Assembly (NCBI GenBank): GCA_002085355.1
Contig: NATN01000029.1
Location: 1 to 13,377 of the forward strand
Length of the DNA: 13,377 nucleotides
From: Candidatus Zhuqueibacterota bacterium 4484_87
Lineage (GTDB): Bacteria; Zhuqueibacterota; Zhuqueibacteria; Thermofontimicrobiales; Thermofontimicrobiaceae
Direction: 5' to 3'
In this document: piece after piece, positions 6,073 through 13,376 of the stretch
Layout: the number at the start of each line of letters is the position of its first letter
Position numbering within the stretch: the stretch's first letter is position 1
Translations under genes and position numbers: made by a program
The notes under the pieces: model-generated
Told to the model about the DNA's origin: nothing
What the model saw: the letters and a program-made list of their open reading frames with translations, nothing else
The model's database searches: none

Positions 6073-8250
6073 GTGAAGACAGGGGGCAAAAAAGACAGAA
6101 ACGCTCTTCAGGGAACAGATGCTGTTCTGTCGGCTGCTTTTGAAAAAGTGGACCATGGCGTCGCAATAACAAATGCCACCGGAGAAGTCATTTTTTTGAA
6201 TCGGAAATTTTCAGAACTGGTTCCGTCAGCACGGCAAGAAGCTGTTCCCTTTTCATTGAAAAAAATTATCGAGACACATTCACTATTTTTACAATCAAAT
6301 GAAATTTTTGATCCTCAAAAATTATTTCAATTGACGGACGGTAGAAAGAAAAAGCTCATGCTAAAATCTGATTTGGGCGTTGCGGTTGATTTATTTATTT
6401 CCCGCATTCATAGCGAGAATGAGAATTCCCACTATTTGCTTGAAGTCACTGCTGCAAGCAAAGAAGAGGACACGACAGATTCCAACAATTATGAAGAAAT
6501 GCTTCTAAAACTGCTACTGGAAACAGCGCCGTTCGGTATTGAAATTTACAATAGCACAGGAATACTAACACAGGTCAATAGTGCCTGGGAAAAAACCTGG
6601 AATATCAGTGCAGAAAACTTTGTGAATCAGTACAATATTTTGACTGATGATGTGCATAACGGTTCTCACGGGCTGATCTTAAAAGCTTTTTCCGGTGTAA
6701 ATTCCCGTATTCCGGCGATGTTGCTCTCGCGTGACTTTCGCAACCTGCACAGTAGCCAAAAATGGATCCGTCAAACCGCCATTCCGATGAAAAATAAATC
6801 CGGCGCTGTGAAAAGAGTGATTGTCATCCAGGAAGATGTCTCCCAACAAAAAGAGGCGGAATTTGCTCTTCGATTTTCCGAATCGGAGTTCCGAATCATC
6901 TGGGAAAAATCTCCGCTGGGAATGCGCCTTACCGACGAAAATGGCATCATCAGGCGCGTGAATCCGGCATTTTGTGATTTAGTAGGAAAGTCCGAAAATG
7001 CGCTTTTGGGAAAGCCGTTATCTGTTGCCTATACCGAAGGGCAAGGAAGACACATCCTTGAAATGCACAAGAAAAAATTTCACGAACGCACCGTAGCGAC
7101 TCACTTTGAAACTGAAATTACACTCTGGAATGGCAAGAAACTCTGGCTGGAAGTTTCGAATTCGTTTTTCGTGCAGGTGAATGGCAAGACGCTCCTGCTG
7201 GGAATCTTCCGGGACATTTCGCAGAAAAAAAATTACGAAATTGCTTTGAAAACCGAGCAACAGTACTTTGAAAGTCTTTTTCAAAATTCGCCCGAAGCCA
7301 TCACATTGACCGATTCCTCTGGTAAAATAAAACGCATCAACGATGCGTTCTCCCGCTTATTCGATTTCTCGGAAAAAGAACTTCTGGGCGAATCTGTGGA
7401 TGACACTATTGTACCTGATGAAGACAGAGATAATGGAAAAGAAATAACCCGCAAAGCTTCTAACGGAGAAATCATTTTCACTGAAGCAAAACGGATGCGA
7501 AAAAACGGCGATCTCATCGATGTGTCGATTCTGGCGTCTGCAGTGGACCCGACCGATAAAAAATCCGATCTGTATCTCGTTTATAGAGATATTCGTGAAC
7601 ACAAAAAGACAGAACGAGAGCTACAGACATTGCTCCGGGAAAAAGATATTCTTTTGAAAGAAGTTTACCATCGAGTGAAAAATAATTTTCAGGTTATTTC
7701 AAGTTTGCTAAATTTGCAGGCAAAAGGGATTTCTGACGAAAAAGCAAAGAGGCTGTGTCGCGAGAGTCAAAACCGAATTCGCACCATGGCACTTGTTCAT
7801 GAAAAACTGTACCAATCGCCGGATTTGTCCAATATCAATCTGAAAGAGTATTTCAGTTCGCTCATTCATAGCCTTTACCGTTCTTTGCAATCAGAGAATA
7901 ATTCTATCCGTCTTTCTTTGGACATCGATGCAATTGAGCTATCTATCGACCAGGCAATACCCTGCGGACTCATTGTGAATGAAATTTTTACTAATGCGAT
8001 GAAATATGCATTTCCTGAAGGCTATTCAGGAAATGCAGAAATAGCAGTCACGTGCAAAATGACCGCGGACAATCAGATCAAACTAACGATTCGTGATAAT
8101 GGCAAGGGTATCACTGAAAATTATTCACCCATGGAATCCAAGTCGCTGGGAATGCGTCTTGTCCATTCGCTTGTCGAGAATCAATTAGAAGGTTCAATCG
8201 ATGTTACAAACAAAAACGGGACAGAGGTCCACATATTATTTTCAAAGTAA
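6073..8250 (+). CDS. Soluble multi-PAS sensor histidine kinase, HisKA_2 type
   Basis: Cytoplasmic sensor kinase of 725 residues with no transmembrane helix or signal peptide. Four PAS-like sensor domains are seen in tandem (about 16-125, 140-262, 266-388 and 391-512). The last three end in the typical VIQEDVSQQK, GIFRDISQKK and VYRDIREHKK links to the next helix. The dimerisation region has the HisKA_2 form REKDILLKEVYHRVKNNFQ with phospho-acceptor His533 (CAT at 7669-7671). The ATPase domain follows, with N-box NEIFTNAMKYAF (636-647), G1 DNGKG (675-679) and G2 GMRLVHSLVENQLEG (693-707). GTG 6073 is the start, nine bases after AAAGGAG (6057-6063). No haem- or flavin-binding PAS signature could be assigned, so the signal is unknown. 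It is followed by two receivers, the natural phosphotransfer partners. Confidence 0.93.
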   Translation: MKTGGKKDRNALQGTDAVLSAAFEKVDHGVAITNATGEVIFLNRKFSELVPSARQEAVPFSLKKIIETHSLFLQSNEIFDPQKLFQLTDGRKKKLMLKSDLGVAVDLFISRIHSENENSHYLLEVTAASKEEDTTDSNNYEEMLLKLLLETAPFGIEIYNSTGILTQVNSAWEKTWNISAENFVNQYNILTDDVHNGSHGLILKAFSGVNSRIPAMLLSRDFRNLHSSQKWIRQTAIPMKNKSGAVKRVIVIQEDVSQQKEAEFALRFSESEFRIIWEKSPLGMRLTDENGIIRRVNPAFCDLVGKSENALLGKPLSVAYTEGQGRHILEMHKKKFHERTVATHFETEITLWNGKKLWLEVSNSFFVQVNGKTLLLGIFRDISQKKNYEIALKTEQQYFESLFQNSPEAITLTDSSGKIKRINDAFSRLFDFSEKELLGESVDDTIVPDEDRDNGKEITRKASNGEIIFTEAKRMRKNGDLIDVSILASAVDPTDKKSDLYLVYRDIREHKKTERELQTLLREKDILLKEVYHRVKNNFQVISSLLNLQAKGISDEKAKRLCRESQNRIRTMALVHEKLYQSPDLSNINLKEYFSSLIHSLYRSLQSENNSIRLSLDIDAIELSIDQAIPCGLIVNEIFTNAMKYAFPEGYSGNAEIAVTCKMTADNQIKLTIRDNGKGITENYSPMESKSLGMRLVHSLVENQLEGSIDVTNKNGTEVHILFSK

Positions 8251-8341
8251 AGGATAAAAAACCAGTCGGAAAAATGAAGTCATAAATTCCCGGCGGACAA
8301 AAAGGGGCATCAACAAGAATGACAACTCAGGAAAACAGCTT

Positions 8342-8725
8342 ATGCAGACTCCTCGAATATTAGTCGTTGAAGACGAAGCCATCATTGCTTTGGAAATTAA
8401 CATGATATTAGAATCACAGGGTTTTACCGTGACTTCCATAGCAACATCCGGAGAACAAGCCGTTGAATCGGCTCGTGAAAATTTGCCAGACCTTGTGCTG
8501 ATGGATGTACGCATCCGAGGTGAATTTGATGGTATCAAAGCGGCGGAAAAAATTCAAAGCATTAAAAAGATTCCTGTCATTTTTCTTACTGGCAATACGG
8601 ATCTCATTTCAGAAGGACAACTTAAACAGACTAATCCAGTGGCGGTGTTAAGCAAACCGGTGGCGGAGTGGGAGCTTCTGGACGCAATTCAGGATGCTCT
8701 ACTCGCTGATAATGGCAAGAATTGA
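8342..8725 (+). CDS. Stand-alone CheY-like receiver, canonical active site
   Basis: Single-domain response regulator of 127 residues with no output domain. All phosphorylation residues are present: acidic pair Glu10/Asp11 (VVEDEAIIALE), phospho-acceptor Asp55 (PDLVLMDVRIRG), Thr83 (FLTGN) and Lys105 (LSKP). The DGI segment after the active site is typical of receivers linked to HisKA_2/HWE kinases. ATG 8342 is preceded by AGGAAA at 8329-8334. A 14-codon out-of-frame ORF (ATG 8319 to TAG 8363) overlaps the start and may be chance. It lies 91 bp after the kinase and 11 bp before the second receiver. It probably takes phosphate from His533 and acts by protein-protein contact (inference). Confidence 0.93.
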   Translation: MQTPRILVVEDEAIIALEINMILESQGFTVTSIATSGEQAVESARENLPDLVLMDVRIRGEFDGIKAAEKIQSIKKIPVIFLTGNTDLISEGQLKQTNPVAVLSKPVAEWELLDAIQDALLADNGKN

Positions 8726-8736
8726 CGGGAAATAAA

Positions 8737-9129
8737 ATGAAGCCTGTAACCAAGGAACCCAGAATTTTGATCGTAGAAGAGGAGGCGATCATCGCTCTGG
8801 AGCTGAAATTGAAATTGGAATCTCTGGGTTTTCGATATATTGAAGCTGCAACCAATACAAAACAGGCGATGAAAAAAGCTGATGAATTTCAACCAGACCT
8901 TGTCCTGTCTGAAATTTTCTTTTCCGGAAAAACTGAAGACGGAATTACGCTTGTTAAAACGCTGAAAAAACAATTTTCTGTGGAAGTCATTTTTATCACG
9001 AGTTTGACTTATTTAGCTGACGATCCGAACGTTCAGCACTTGAAGCCGTTAGCAGTAATTGGCAAGCCCTATCGCGAAGAGGATTTGATAAGTGTTCTTC
9101 AGGCAAAATACTCGTTGCCTAACCATTGA
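8737..9129 (+). CDS. Degenerate receiver domain with phospho-acceptor Asp replaced by Glu
   Basis: A 130-residue single-domain receiver, clearly a paralogue of the preceding gene: 18 of 25 residues are identical across the first strand and helix (PRILIVEEEAIIALE... aligned with PRILVVEDEAIIALE...). The position equal to Asp55 of the first receiver is Glu59 (PDLVLSEIFFSG, codon GAA at 8911-8913), and the acidic pair is Glu14/Glu15. Thr88 (FITS) and Lys110 (IGKP) are kept. Without the Asp it should not form the usual acyl phosphate; Glu could mimic the active state (inference). ATG 8737 with GGGA about six bases upstream was preferred to TTG 8722, which overlaps the previous stop codon. It is followed by a small membrane-protein gene 26 bp downstream. 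Confidence 0.9.
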   Translation: MKPVTKEPRILIVEEEAIIALELKLKLESLGFRYIEAATNTKQAMKKADEFQPDLVLSEIFFSGKTEDGITLVKTLKKQFSVEVIFITSLTYLADDPNVQHLKPLAVIGKPYREEDLISVLQAKYSLPNH

Positions 9130-9144
9130 CAAAAGTGAAAAAAC

Positions 9145-9149
9145 AGGAG
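9145..9149 (+). promoter_or_regulatory. Ribosome binding site fixing the small membrane-protein start
   Basis: AGGAG lies six bases before ATG 9156 and supports this start over the in-frame TTG at 9126, which overlaps the receiver stop codon and has no ribosome site. Confidence 0.8.
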
Positions 9150-9155
9150 TTAAGG

Positions 9156-9365
9156 ATGGATATTTTCAATAAAATTGCACAAACGGCACTCGTACTCTCA
9201 ATTGCCACAATCTGGATTCATGTGGCTGTGCAGATTATTAAATTTGGAAAGGAATTTGGAGTGCATCTCTTTGCATGGACGCCATTGACTATTTTGACAT
9301 TATTTTTTGCCGGACTATCCTTCTTCTTCTGGATTGTCGCTATAATTTATAATATCTGGAAATAA
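9156..9365 (+). CDS. Small two-helix membrane protein of unknown function
   Basis: A 69-residue protein I do not recognise. It has two hydrophobic segments: about residues 8-29 (AQTALVLSIATIWIHVAVQIIKF) and 40-67 (AWTPLTILTLFFAGLSFFFWIVAIIYNIW), linked by a short GKEFGVHLF turn. It is rich in aromatic residues (several Trp and Phe) and has no Cys. A strong AGGAG site and codon use like its neighbours argue that it is real. It lies 26 bp after the degenerate receiver on the same strand and has no start-proximal promoter of its own, so it is probably the last gene of the kinase cassette. A membrane effector or partner of the receivers is conceivable, but nothing in the sequence proves it. Confidence 0.75.
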   Translation: MDIFNKIAQTALVLSIATIWIHVAVQIIKFGKEFGVHLFAWTPLTILTLFFAGLSFFFWIVAIIYNIWK

Positions 9366-9460
9366 TATTTATCTGAGAACATGGACCAAGGACATTCATT
9401 TCTTCGCAATAGCATCCACGGACAAATTGTTCGCTAAACGATTTCGTTTTCTTTACCCGC

Positions 9461-9477
9461 TTTCTTTTTAAAAGAAA
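9461..9477. repeat. Near-palindrome TTTCTTTT-T-AAAAGAAA
   Basis: Perfect 8-bp arms around one central T, in the 236-bp gap between the small membrane gene and tatC. It has too little loop and GC to be a good terminator. The flanking stretch (CTTTACCCGC before, CCAAAAATCCCCAGCGCGCG after) resembles AAAGAAAC-type intergenic repeats seen in many genomes, but only one copy is present in this window. Confidence 0.45.
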
Positions 9478-9508
9478 CCAAAAATCCCCAGCGCGCGTTA
9501 AATAAATC

Positions 9509-9537
9509 TTGATTTTTAACTCGAATTTTTGTATTTT
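9509..9537 (+). promoter_or_regulatory. Candidate housekeeping promoter for tatC-nadA
   Basis: TTGATT (9509-9514) and TATTTT (9532-9537) are separated by exactly 17 bp. Each matches the sigma-70 consensus at 4 of 6 bases. A start near 9544 would give a leader of about 58 nt to the tatC ATG at 9602. The DNA here is AT-rich, so a chance match is possible. Confidence 0.45.
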
Positions 9538-9601
9538 GCAAATCTTTGAAATAGCATATTCTTCCAAATAGGCTGTAGTTCAAAAATAAGAACGGGAAAA
9601 A

Positions 9602-10402
9602 ATGGACGAAGAAAAACAGATAAATGAGAATCAGGATACTGACTCTACTGAAGAATCCACAACAACGCCGCCGGATGAAAAAGTAATGCCTTTTCTTGAA
9701 CATCTGGAAGAACTGCGACAAAGATTATTAAAAAGTATTTTATCCATCATTCTTTTCAGTATCGGCAGTTATTTTGTTTCGCATGAAATCATGCAACTGC
9801 TTCTGCGTCCTTATCCATCAAACAAAAAACTCATTTTTCTGGCGCCAACAGAAGGCTTCATCGTTCACATTAAAATTGCTCTTTTTGCTGGCATTCTGTT
9901 GAGTCTCCCGGTTATTTTTTACCAGCTCTGGCAATTTGTTTCGCCCGGGCTTTACAAAAAAGAGAAAAAATTCATCCCGGTTTTTGTTTTTGTTTCTGTC
10001 TTCTTCTTTGCCGTCGGTGGTTTATTCTGTTATTTCATCATCATCCCTTACGGTCTGAATTTTCTGCTAAGTTTTGGCGGCGACCAGTTGGAACCAGCAA
10101 TCAGGATTCAAGATTATCTGAAATTTGTCACCTTGCTCATTCTGGTTTTCGGGGCAATATTTGAATTACCGTTGCTTGCTTATTTTCTCACGCGCCTGGG
10201 CATTCTCACTCCTGATTTTCTGCGTGACAAACGCCGCTACGGCATTGTGTTAATTTTCTTTACCGCAGCAGTACTCACGCCACCTGATGTTTTCACACAA
10301 GTTTGCCTTGCCTTGCCTTTAATTCTGTTGTATGAAATAAGCATCTGGGTTTCCAAGCTCGTTTATCGCAAGCAGAAGAGAGAAGAAGATGCTGATGCCT
10401 GA
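9602..10402 (+). CDS. tatC: Twin-arginine translocase subunit TatC
   Basis: Multi-spanning inner-membrane receptor that binds the RR signal peptides of folded Tat substrates. The 266 residues show six predicted helices and the family motifs FLEHLEELRQRLL (31-43), YQLWQFVSPGLYKKEKK (107-123), FGAIFELPL with the functionally important Glu188, and AAVLTPPDVFTQ (222-233). The N-terminus carries an extra ~30-residue polar, strongly acidic tail (MDEEKQINENQDTDSTEEST...) before the first conserved motif, longer than in E. coli TatC. ATG 9602 follows CGGGAA at 9593-9598. No tatA or tatB is adjacent. Its 3' end overlaps nadA by 14 nt, indicating co-transcription and likely translational coupling. Confidence 0.96.
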   Translation: MDEEKQINENQDTDSTEESTTTPPDEKVMPFLEHLEELRQRLLKSILSIILFSIGSYFVSHEIMQLLLRPYPSNKKLIFLAPTEGFIVHIKIALFAGILLSLPVIFYQLWQFVSPGLYKKEKKFIPVFVFVSVFFFAVGGLFCYFIIIPYGLNFLLSFGGDQLEPAIRIQDYLKFVTLLILVFGAIFELPLLAYFLTRLGILTPDFLRDKRRYGIVLIFFTAAVLTPPDVFTQVCLALPLILLYEISIWVSKLVYRKQKREEDADA

Positions 10403-11453
10403 TAAATACAGACAAATATCCATTGAAGAGCTATCTGCTCGGATACACGCTGTAAAGGCAAAATTAGGAAAAAAATTAGTCATTTTAGGCCATCACTATC
10501 AACGGGATGAAGTGCTGGAATTTGCCGACTTCCGCGGTGATTCATTTGGTTTGAGCAAAGTGGCTGCAGAGCAAGAAGATGCAAAATATATTGTCTTTTG
10601 CGGTGTTCATTTCATGGCGGAAGCCGCCGACATTTTAACCGCGGAACACCAGATCGTTCACATTCCTGAAATGTCCGCTGGTTGTCCGTTGGCAGATTTT
10701 GCCAATTTAGTCACTGTTTCCGAAGCGTGGGAAGAGATCATAGGTGTTGTGCCTGATGTAAAGATTACGCCTATCACCTACATTAATTCTACCGCCGGCT
10801 TGAAAGCTTTCTGCGGCAAAAATAATGGCACCGTATGCACGTCTTCAAATGCAGCGCAAATTTTGGAGTGGGCACTTAAAAATTCTGACAAAGTTTTCTT
10901 TTTTCCTGACCAATTTTTGGGATCAAACACCGCCAATAAGCTGGGTATAGAAGCGAATAAAAAAATTATCTGGGATAGCACACTTCCTCTGGGCGGAAAC
11001 AGCCATCAGCAAATTGAAAATGCAAAAGTCATTCTCTGGAAGGGTTACTGTCACGTCCACTCTTGGTTCAAACTCGAACATATTGCTTCTTTTCGACGGC
11101 AGTTTCCCGGCGGAAAGGTTATTGTTCATCCTGAATGTCCCGAAGAAATCGTAAACGCTGCTGACGCTGACGGTTCAACCTCCCAGATTATCTCTTATGT
11201 CAAAAGCGCACCCAAGGGATCCACCGTCGCCGTGGGTACGGAGATCAATCTGGTGAATCGCTTGAGCAATGAGACAAAAGACAAAACCGTGCTTCCGTTG
11301 GCTCGTTCCCTTTGCCCGAACATGTACAAAATAAATTTGCACAATCTTTGTTTTACCCTGGAAAACCTTGGCCAAAAGAATATTGTTCACGTCCCCGCTG
11401 ACATTGCCCGAGATGCGTCCCTGGCTCTTGAGCGTATGCTCACGCTTAGCTGA
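10389..11453 (+). CDS. nadA: Quinolinate synthase NadA
   Basis: Cytosolic [4Fe-4S] enzyme condensing iminoaspartate with dihydroxyacetone phosphate to quinolinate, the first dedicated step towards NAD together with NadB. The 354 residues contain the three conserved regions with cluster ligands: Cys71 (FCGVHFMAEAADIL), Cys221 (GYCHVHSWF) and Cys309 (SLCPNMYKI). LGHHYQRDEV (33-42) and VIVHPECPEE (244-253) are further family marks. Extra cysteines at 99, 142, 150, 250 and 321 are not expected ligands. ATG 10389 overlaps tatC by 14 nt; ATG 10395, two codons later, is an equally possible start. The purine-rich GAGAGAAGAAG just upstream serves either. nadB and nadC are not in the window. The cluster is oxygen-sensitive, in keeping with an anaerobic or microaerobic host. 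Confidence 0.97.
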   Translation: MLMPDKYRQISIEELSARIHAVKAKLGKKLVILGHHYQRDEVLEFADFRGDSFGLSKVAAEQEDAKYIVFCGVHFMAEAADILTAEHQIVHIPEMSAGCPLADFANLVTVSEAWEEIIGVVPDVKITPITYINSTAGLKAFCGKNNGTVCTSSNAAQILEWALKNSDKVFFFPDQFLGSNTANKLGIEANKKIIWDSTLPLGGNSHQQIENAKVILWKGYCHVHSWFKLEHIASFRRQFPGGKVIVHPECPEEIVNAADADGSTSQIISYVKSAPKGSTVAVGTEINLVNRLSNETKDKTVLPLARSLCPNMYKINLHNLCFTLENLGQKNIVHVPADIARDASLALERMLTLS

Positions 11454-11494
11454 TTTTTTATCAAAACCATCAACTTTTACCTGAGGAAATTTTC

Positions 11495-12346
11495 ATGCTG
11501 ACGCGAAAACGAATAGATTTTTCTGACAATAGAATCGATCTGCACATTCATTCTAATCATTCGGACGGTTCATTGAACGTGGAGCAAATTTTCGACTATG
11601 CACAGAAAGCCGGCCTCAAAGCCATTAGCATTACTGACCATGATAACATTTCGGCACTTTCCGAAGCGAATAAATTGAGTATGCAGCGGGGAATTGAATT
11701 TGTGAACGGTGTCGAAATATCTGCGCGCGGCGAGAATCAGGACATGCATTTGCTGGGTTATCTTTTTGATCATGAAGACGAAGCGCTGATTGAATATGTT
11801 GATTTTTTTAAAAATGAACGCATCAAACGGGCAAAAAAAATTATCAAAAATTTTAATGACCTGGGTTTTGATTTAACTTACGAAGAAGTGCTTGAGACCG
11901 CAGGCGAAGACGCCTCCATTGGCAGGCCACACATTGCGTACGCGCTCTTAAAAAAGGGACTCGCCTCTTCTTTTCAGGAAATTTTTCTTCACTATCTGGG
12001 AGATGGTTGTGCTTGCTGGGTGCCAAAATTTAAAATTTCGCCCGAAGACGCGATCAGCTTGATAAAAAAAGCAGGTGGGCTCTGCATCCTGGCACACCCG
12101 GACAGGGAAATTCCGGATGAACAAATTCGCGCGTTGGTAAAGGTTGGGCTGGACGGGATCGAAACAATCCACCCCAAGCACACACAAGTGGAAGTGGATC
12201 ACTTCCGTCAGCTTGCCAGAGAGGAGAACCTGGTGGAAAGCGGAGGTTCCGATTGCCACGCTTCGCCTGGCAACGGTGTCCATATCGGCAAGATGAATGT
12301 ACCTTACCAATTCTTGGAAAAAATGAAACAACGGGCAGGAGTATGA
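11495..12346 (+). CDS. PHP-domain phosphoesterase, RnmB/YciV (RNase AM) type
   Basis: Metal-dependent PHP-fold phosphatase of 283 residues, normal for the YciV/TrpH family. Characterised members remove the 3'-phosphate from 3',5'-bisphosphonucleotides and trim 5' ends of RNA as 5'-3' exonucleases (established for E. coli YciV). Visible metal ligands: His17 and His19 (DLHIHSNHSDG) with Asp24, His49 (ITDHDNIS), Glu74 (NGVEISA), His85 (DMHLLGY), His201 (LAHPDRE), and Asp253/His255 (GGSDCHAS). An insert domain covers about residues 100-190 (FFKNERIKRAKKI ... SIGRPHIAYALLKKG), as in the family. ATG 11495 follows TGAGGAAA at about 11482-11489. It is 41 bp after nadA and probably co-transcribed. The stop lies 10 bp from the convergent ychF stop. 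Exact substrate is inferred by family. Confidence 0.9.
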   Translation: MLTRKRIDFSDNRIDLHIHSNHSDGSLNVEQIFDYAQKAGLKAISITDHDNISALSEANKLSMQRGIEFVNGVEISARGENQDMHLLGYLFDHEDEALIEYVDFFKNERIKRAKKIIKNFNDLGFDLTYEEVLETAGEDASIGRPHIAYALLKKGLASSFQEIFLHYLGDGCACWVPKFKISPEDAISLIKKAGGLCILAHPDREIPDEQIRALVKVGLDGIETIHPKHTQVEVDHFRQLAREENLVESGGSDCHASPGNGVHIGKMNVPYQFLEKMKQRAGV

Positions 12347-12356
12347 GCAGGAATCA

Positions 12357-13376
12357 CTAATGGGCATGAAAGAAAATAATATCGCCGTCCTGAACTAAAT
12401 AATCTTTGCCATGCACTTCCATCAGTCCGTGATTTCTCACCTCTTTTTCTGATCCCATTCGAACAAGATCATCGTATTTTATCACTTCCGCTTTAATGAA
12501 TCCCTTTTCAAAATCCGTGTGCACTTTTCCGGCAGCTACATGCACAGGAGTAGATCTGGGCACAGTCCAGGCGTGGGCTTCATTTTCATTGGCAGTAAAA
12601 AAAGTATTCAACTGCAAGACTTCGTATCCGGCTCGCACTACAGCATTTAAGCTCAGTTCGTCAATCCCCCACTCCTGCAAAAAAATCTCCTGGCTTTCCG
12701 CATCCAATTGACTAATTTCTTCCTGAATTTTACCGCAAATTGCCACAAAGGGTTCATTCTCTTTTTCGGCAAATGATTTGAGTTGCTGGGCATGATCATT
12801 GTTTTTCATATTCCCTTCGTCCACATTGGCGATGTAAATGGCTGGCTTGAGTGTCAGCAAATTAAATTCCCGAATAAAATCGAGTTCTTTATCATTCAAC
12901 GCCATTTTTTTCAGCGGCACACCCCGGGATAATTGATCGTTTATTTTTGTTAATATTTGCAATTTTTCTTTGGTTTTTGCATCTCCGCTTTTAACTGCCT
13001 GCTGCAATTTCCCCACGCTGCGCTCAACGATCTCCAAATCTTTGAGAATCAGCTCTGTAATCACAACTTCCAAATCACGAACCGGATTCAATGTTTCAGA
13101 AGTATGAGCAACGTTTTCGTCTTCAAAACAGCGCACTACGTGAGCAATTGCGTCCACCGCCTGAATATGATTGAGAAATTGATTCCCCAGGCCTTCTCCC
13201 TGGCTGGCGCCTTTGACCAGCCCGGCAATATCAATAAATTCCAGCGTCGTCGGGACTGCTTTTTCCGAACCAATAATTTCACGAATTTTTTCCAATCGTT
13301 CATCATGAAGGGGAACAACGCCGACATTGGGATCGATGGTGCAAAACGGATAATTTGAAGCAGTAATTTGTTGCGC
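12357..13376 (-). CDS. ychF: Ribosome-associated ATPase YchF/OLA1, N-terminus outside the window
   Basis: Obg-family P-loop NTPase that prefers ATP, binds ribosomes and has roles in stress responses. The frame is open to the window edge; 339 residues are visible and about 25, including the P-loop (G1), lie beyond 13377. The visible start AQQITASNYPFCTIDPNVGVV matches the known region following the P-loop. G3 DIAGLVKGASQGEGLGNQFL is intact. The G4 position reads NVDE rather than NKxD, the family change that gives ATP preference. The C-terminal TGS domain includes AGKVHTDFEKGFIKAEVI and DGDIIFFHAH. The very C-terminus (FFHAH) differs from the FNV end common in E. coli-like proteins. The gene is read opposite to all others here, ending at TAG 12359-12357. 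Confidence 0.96.
   Translation of the reverse strand, partial: AQQITASNYPFCTIDPNVGVVPLHDERLEKIREIIGSEKAVPTTLEFIDIAGLVKGASQGEGLGNQFLNHIQAVDAIAHVVRCFEDENVAHTSETLNPVRDLEVVITELILKDLEIVERSVGKLQQAVKSGDAKTKEKLQILTKINDQLSRGVPLKKMALNDKELDFIREFNLLTLKPAIYIANVDEGNMKNNDHAQQLKSFAEKENEPFVAICGKIQEEISQLDAESQEIFLQEWGIDELSLNAVVRAGYEVLQLNTFFTANENEAHAWTVPRSTPVHVAAGKVHTDFEKGFIKAEVIKYDDLVRMGSEKEVRNHGLMEVHGKDYLVQDGDIIFFHAH

Noticed and set aside
8319..8363. Fourteen-codon ORF (ATG 8319) overlapping the start of the first receiver
   Set aside because: Weakly placed ribosome site, very short, and no recognisable peptide; likely chance.
8722..8736. TTG start for the second receiver overlapping the first receiver's stop
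   Set aside because: No ribosome site in front of it; ATG 8737 has GGGA at a good distance and gives a normal receiver N-terminus.
9126..9155. TTG start for the small membrane protein adding ten residues
   Set aside because: The extra residues are charged and lack a ribosome site; AGGAG directly precedes ATG 9156.
9340..9721. Minus-strand ORFs across the tatC upstream region
   Set aside because: Low-complexity Lys/Phe-rich translations of AT-rich intergenic DNA overlapping tatC; no ribosome site or homology.
12496..13358. Plus-strand ORFs opposite ychF, and similar antisense ORFs opposite rnf, nadA and the kinase
   Set aside because: They are shadows of strongly conserved genes on the other strand and show no family motifs.
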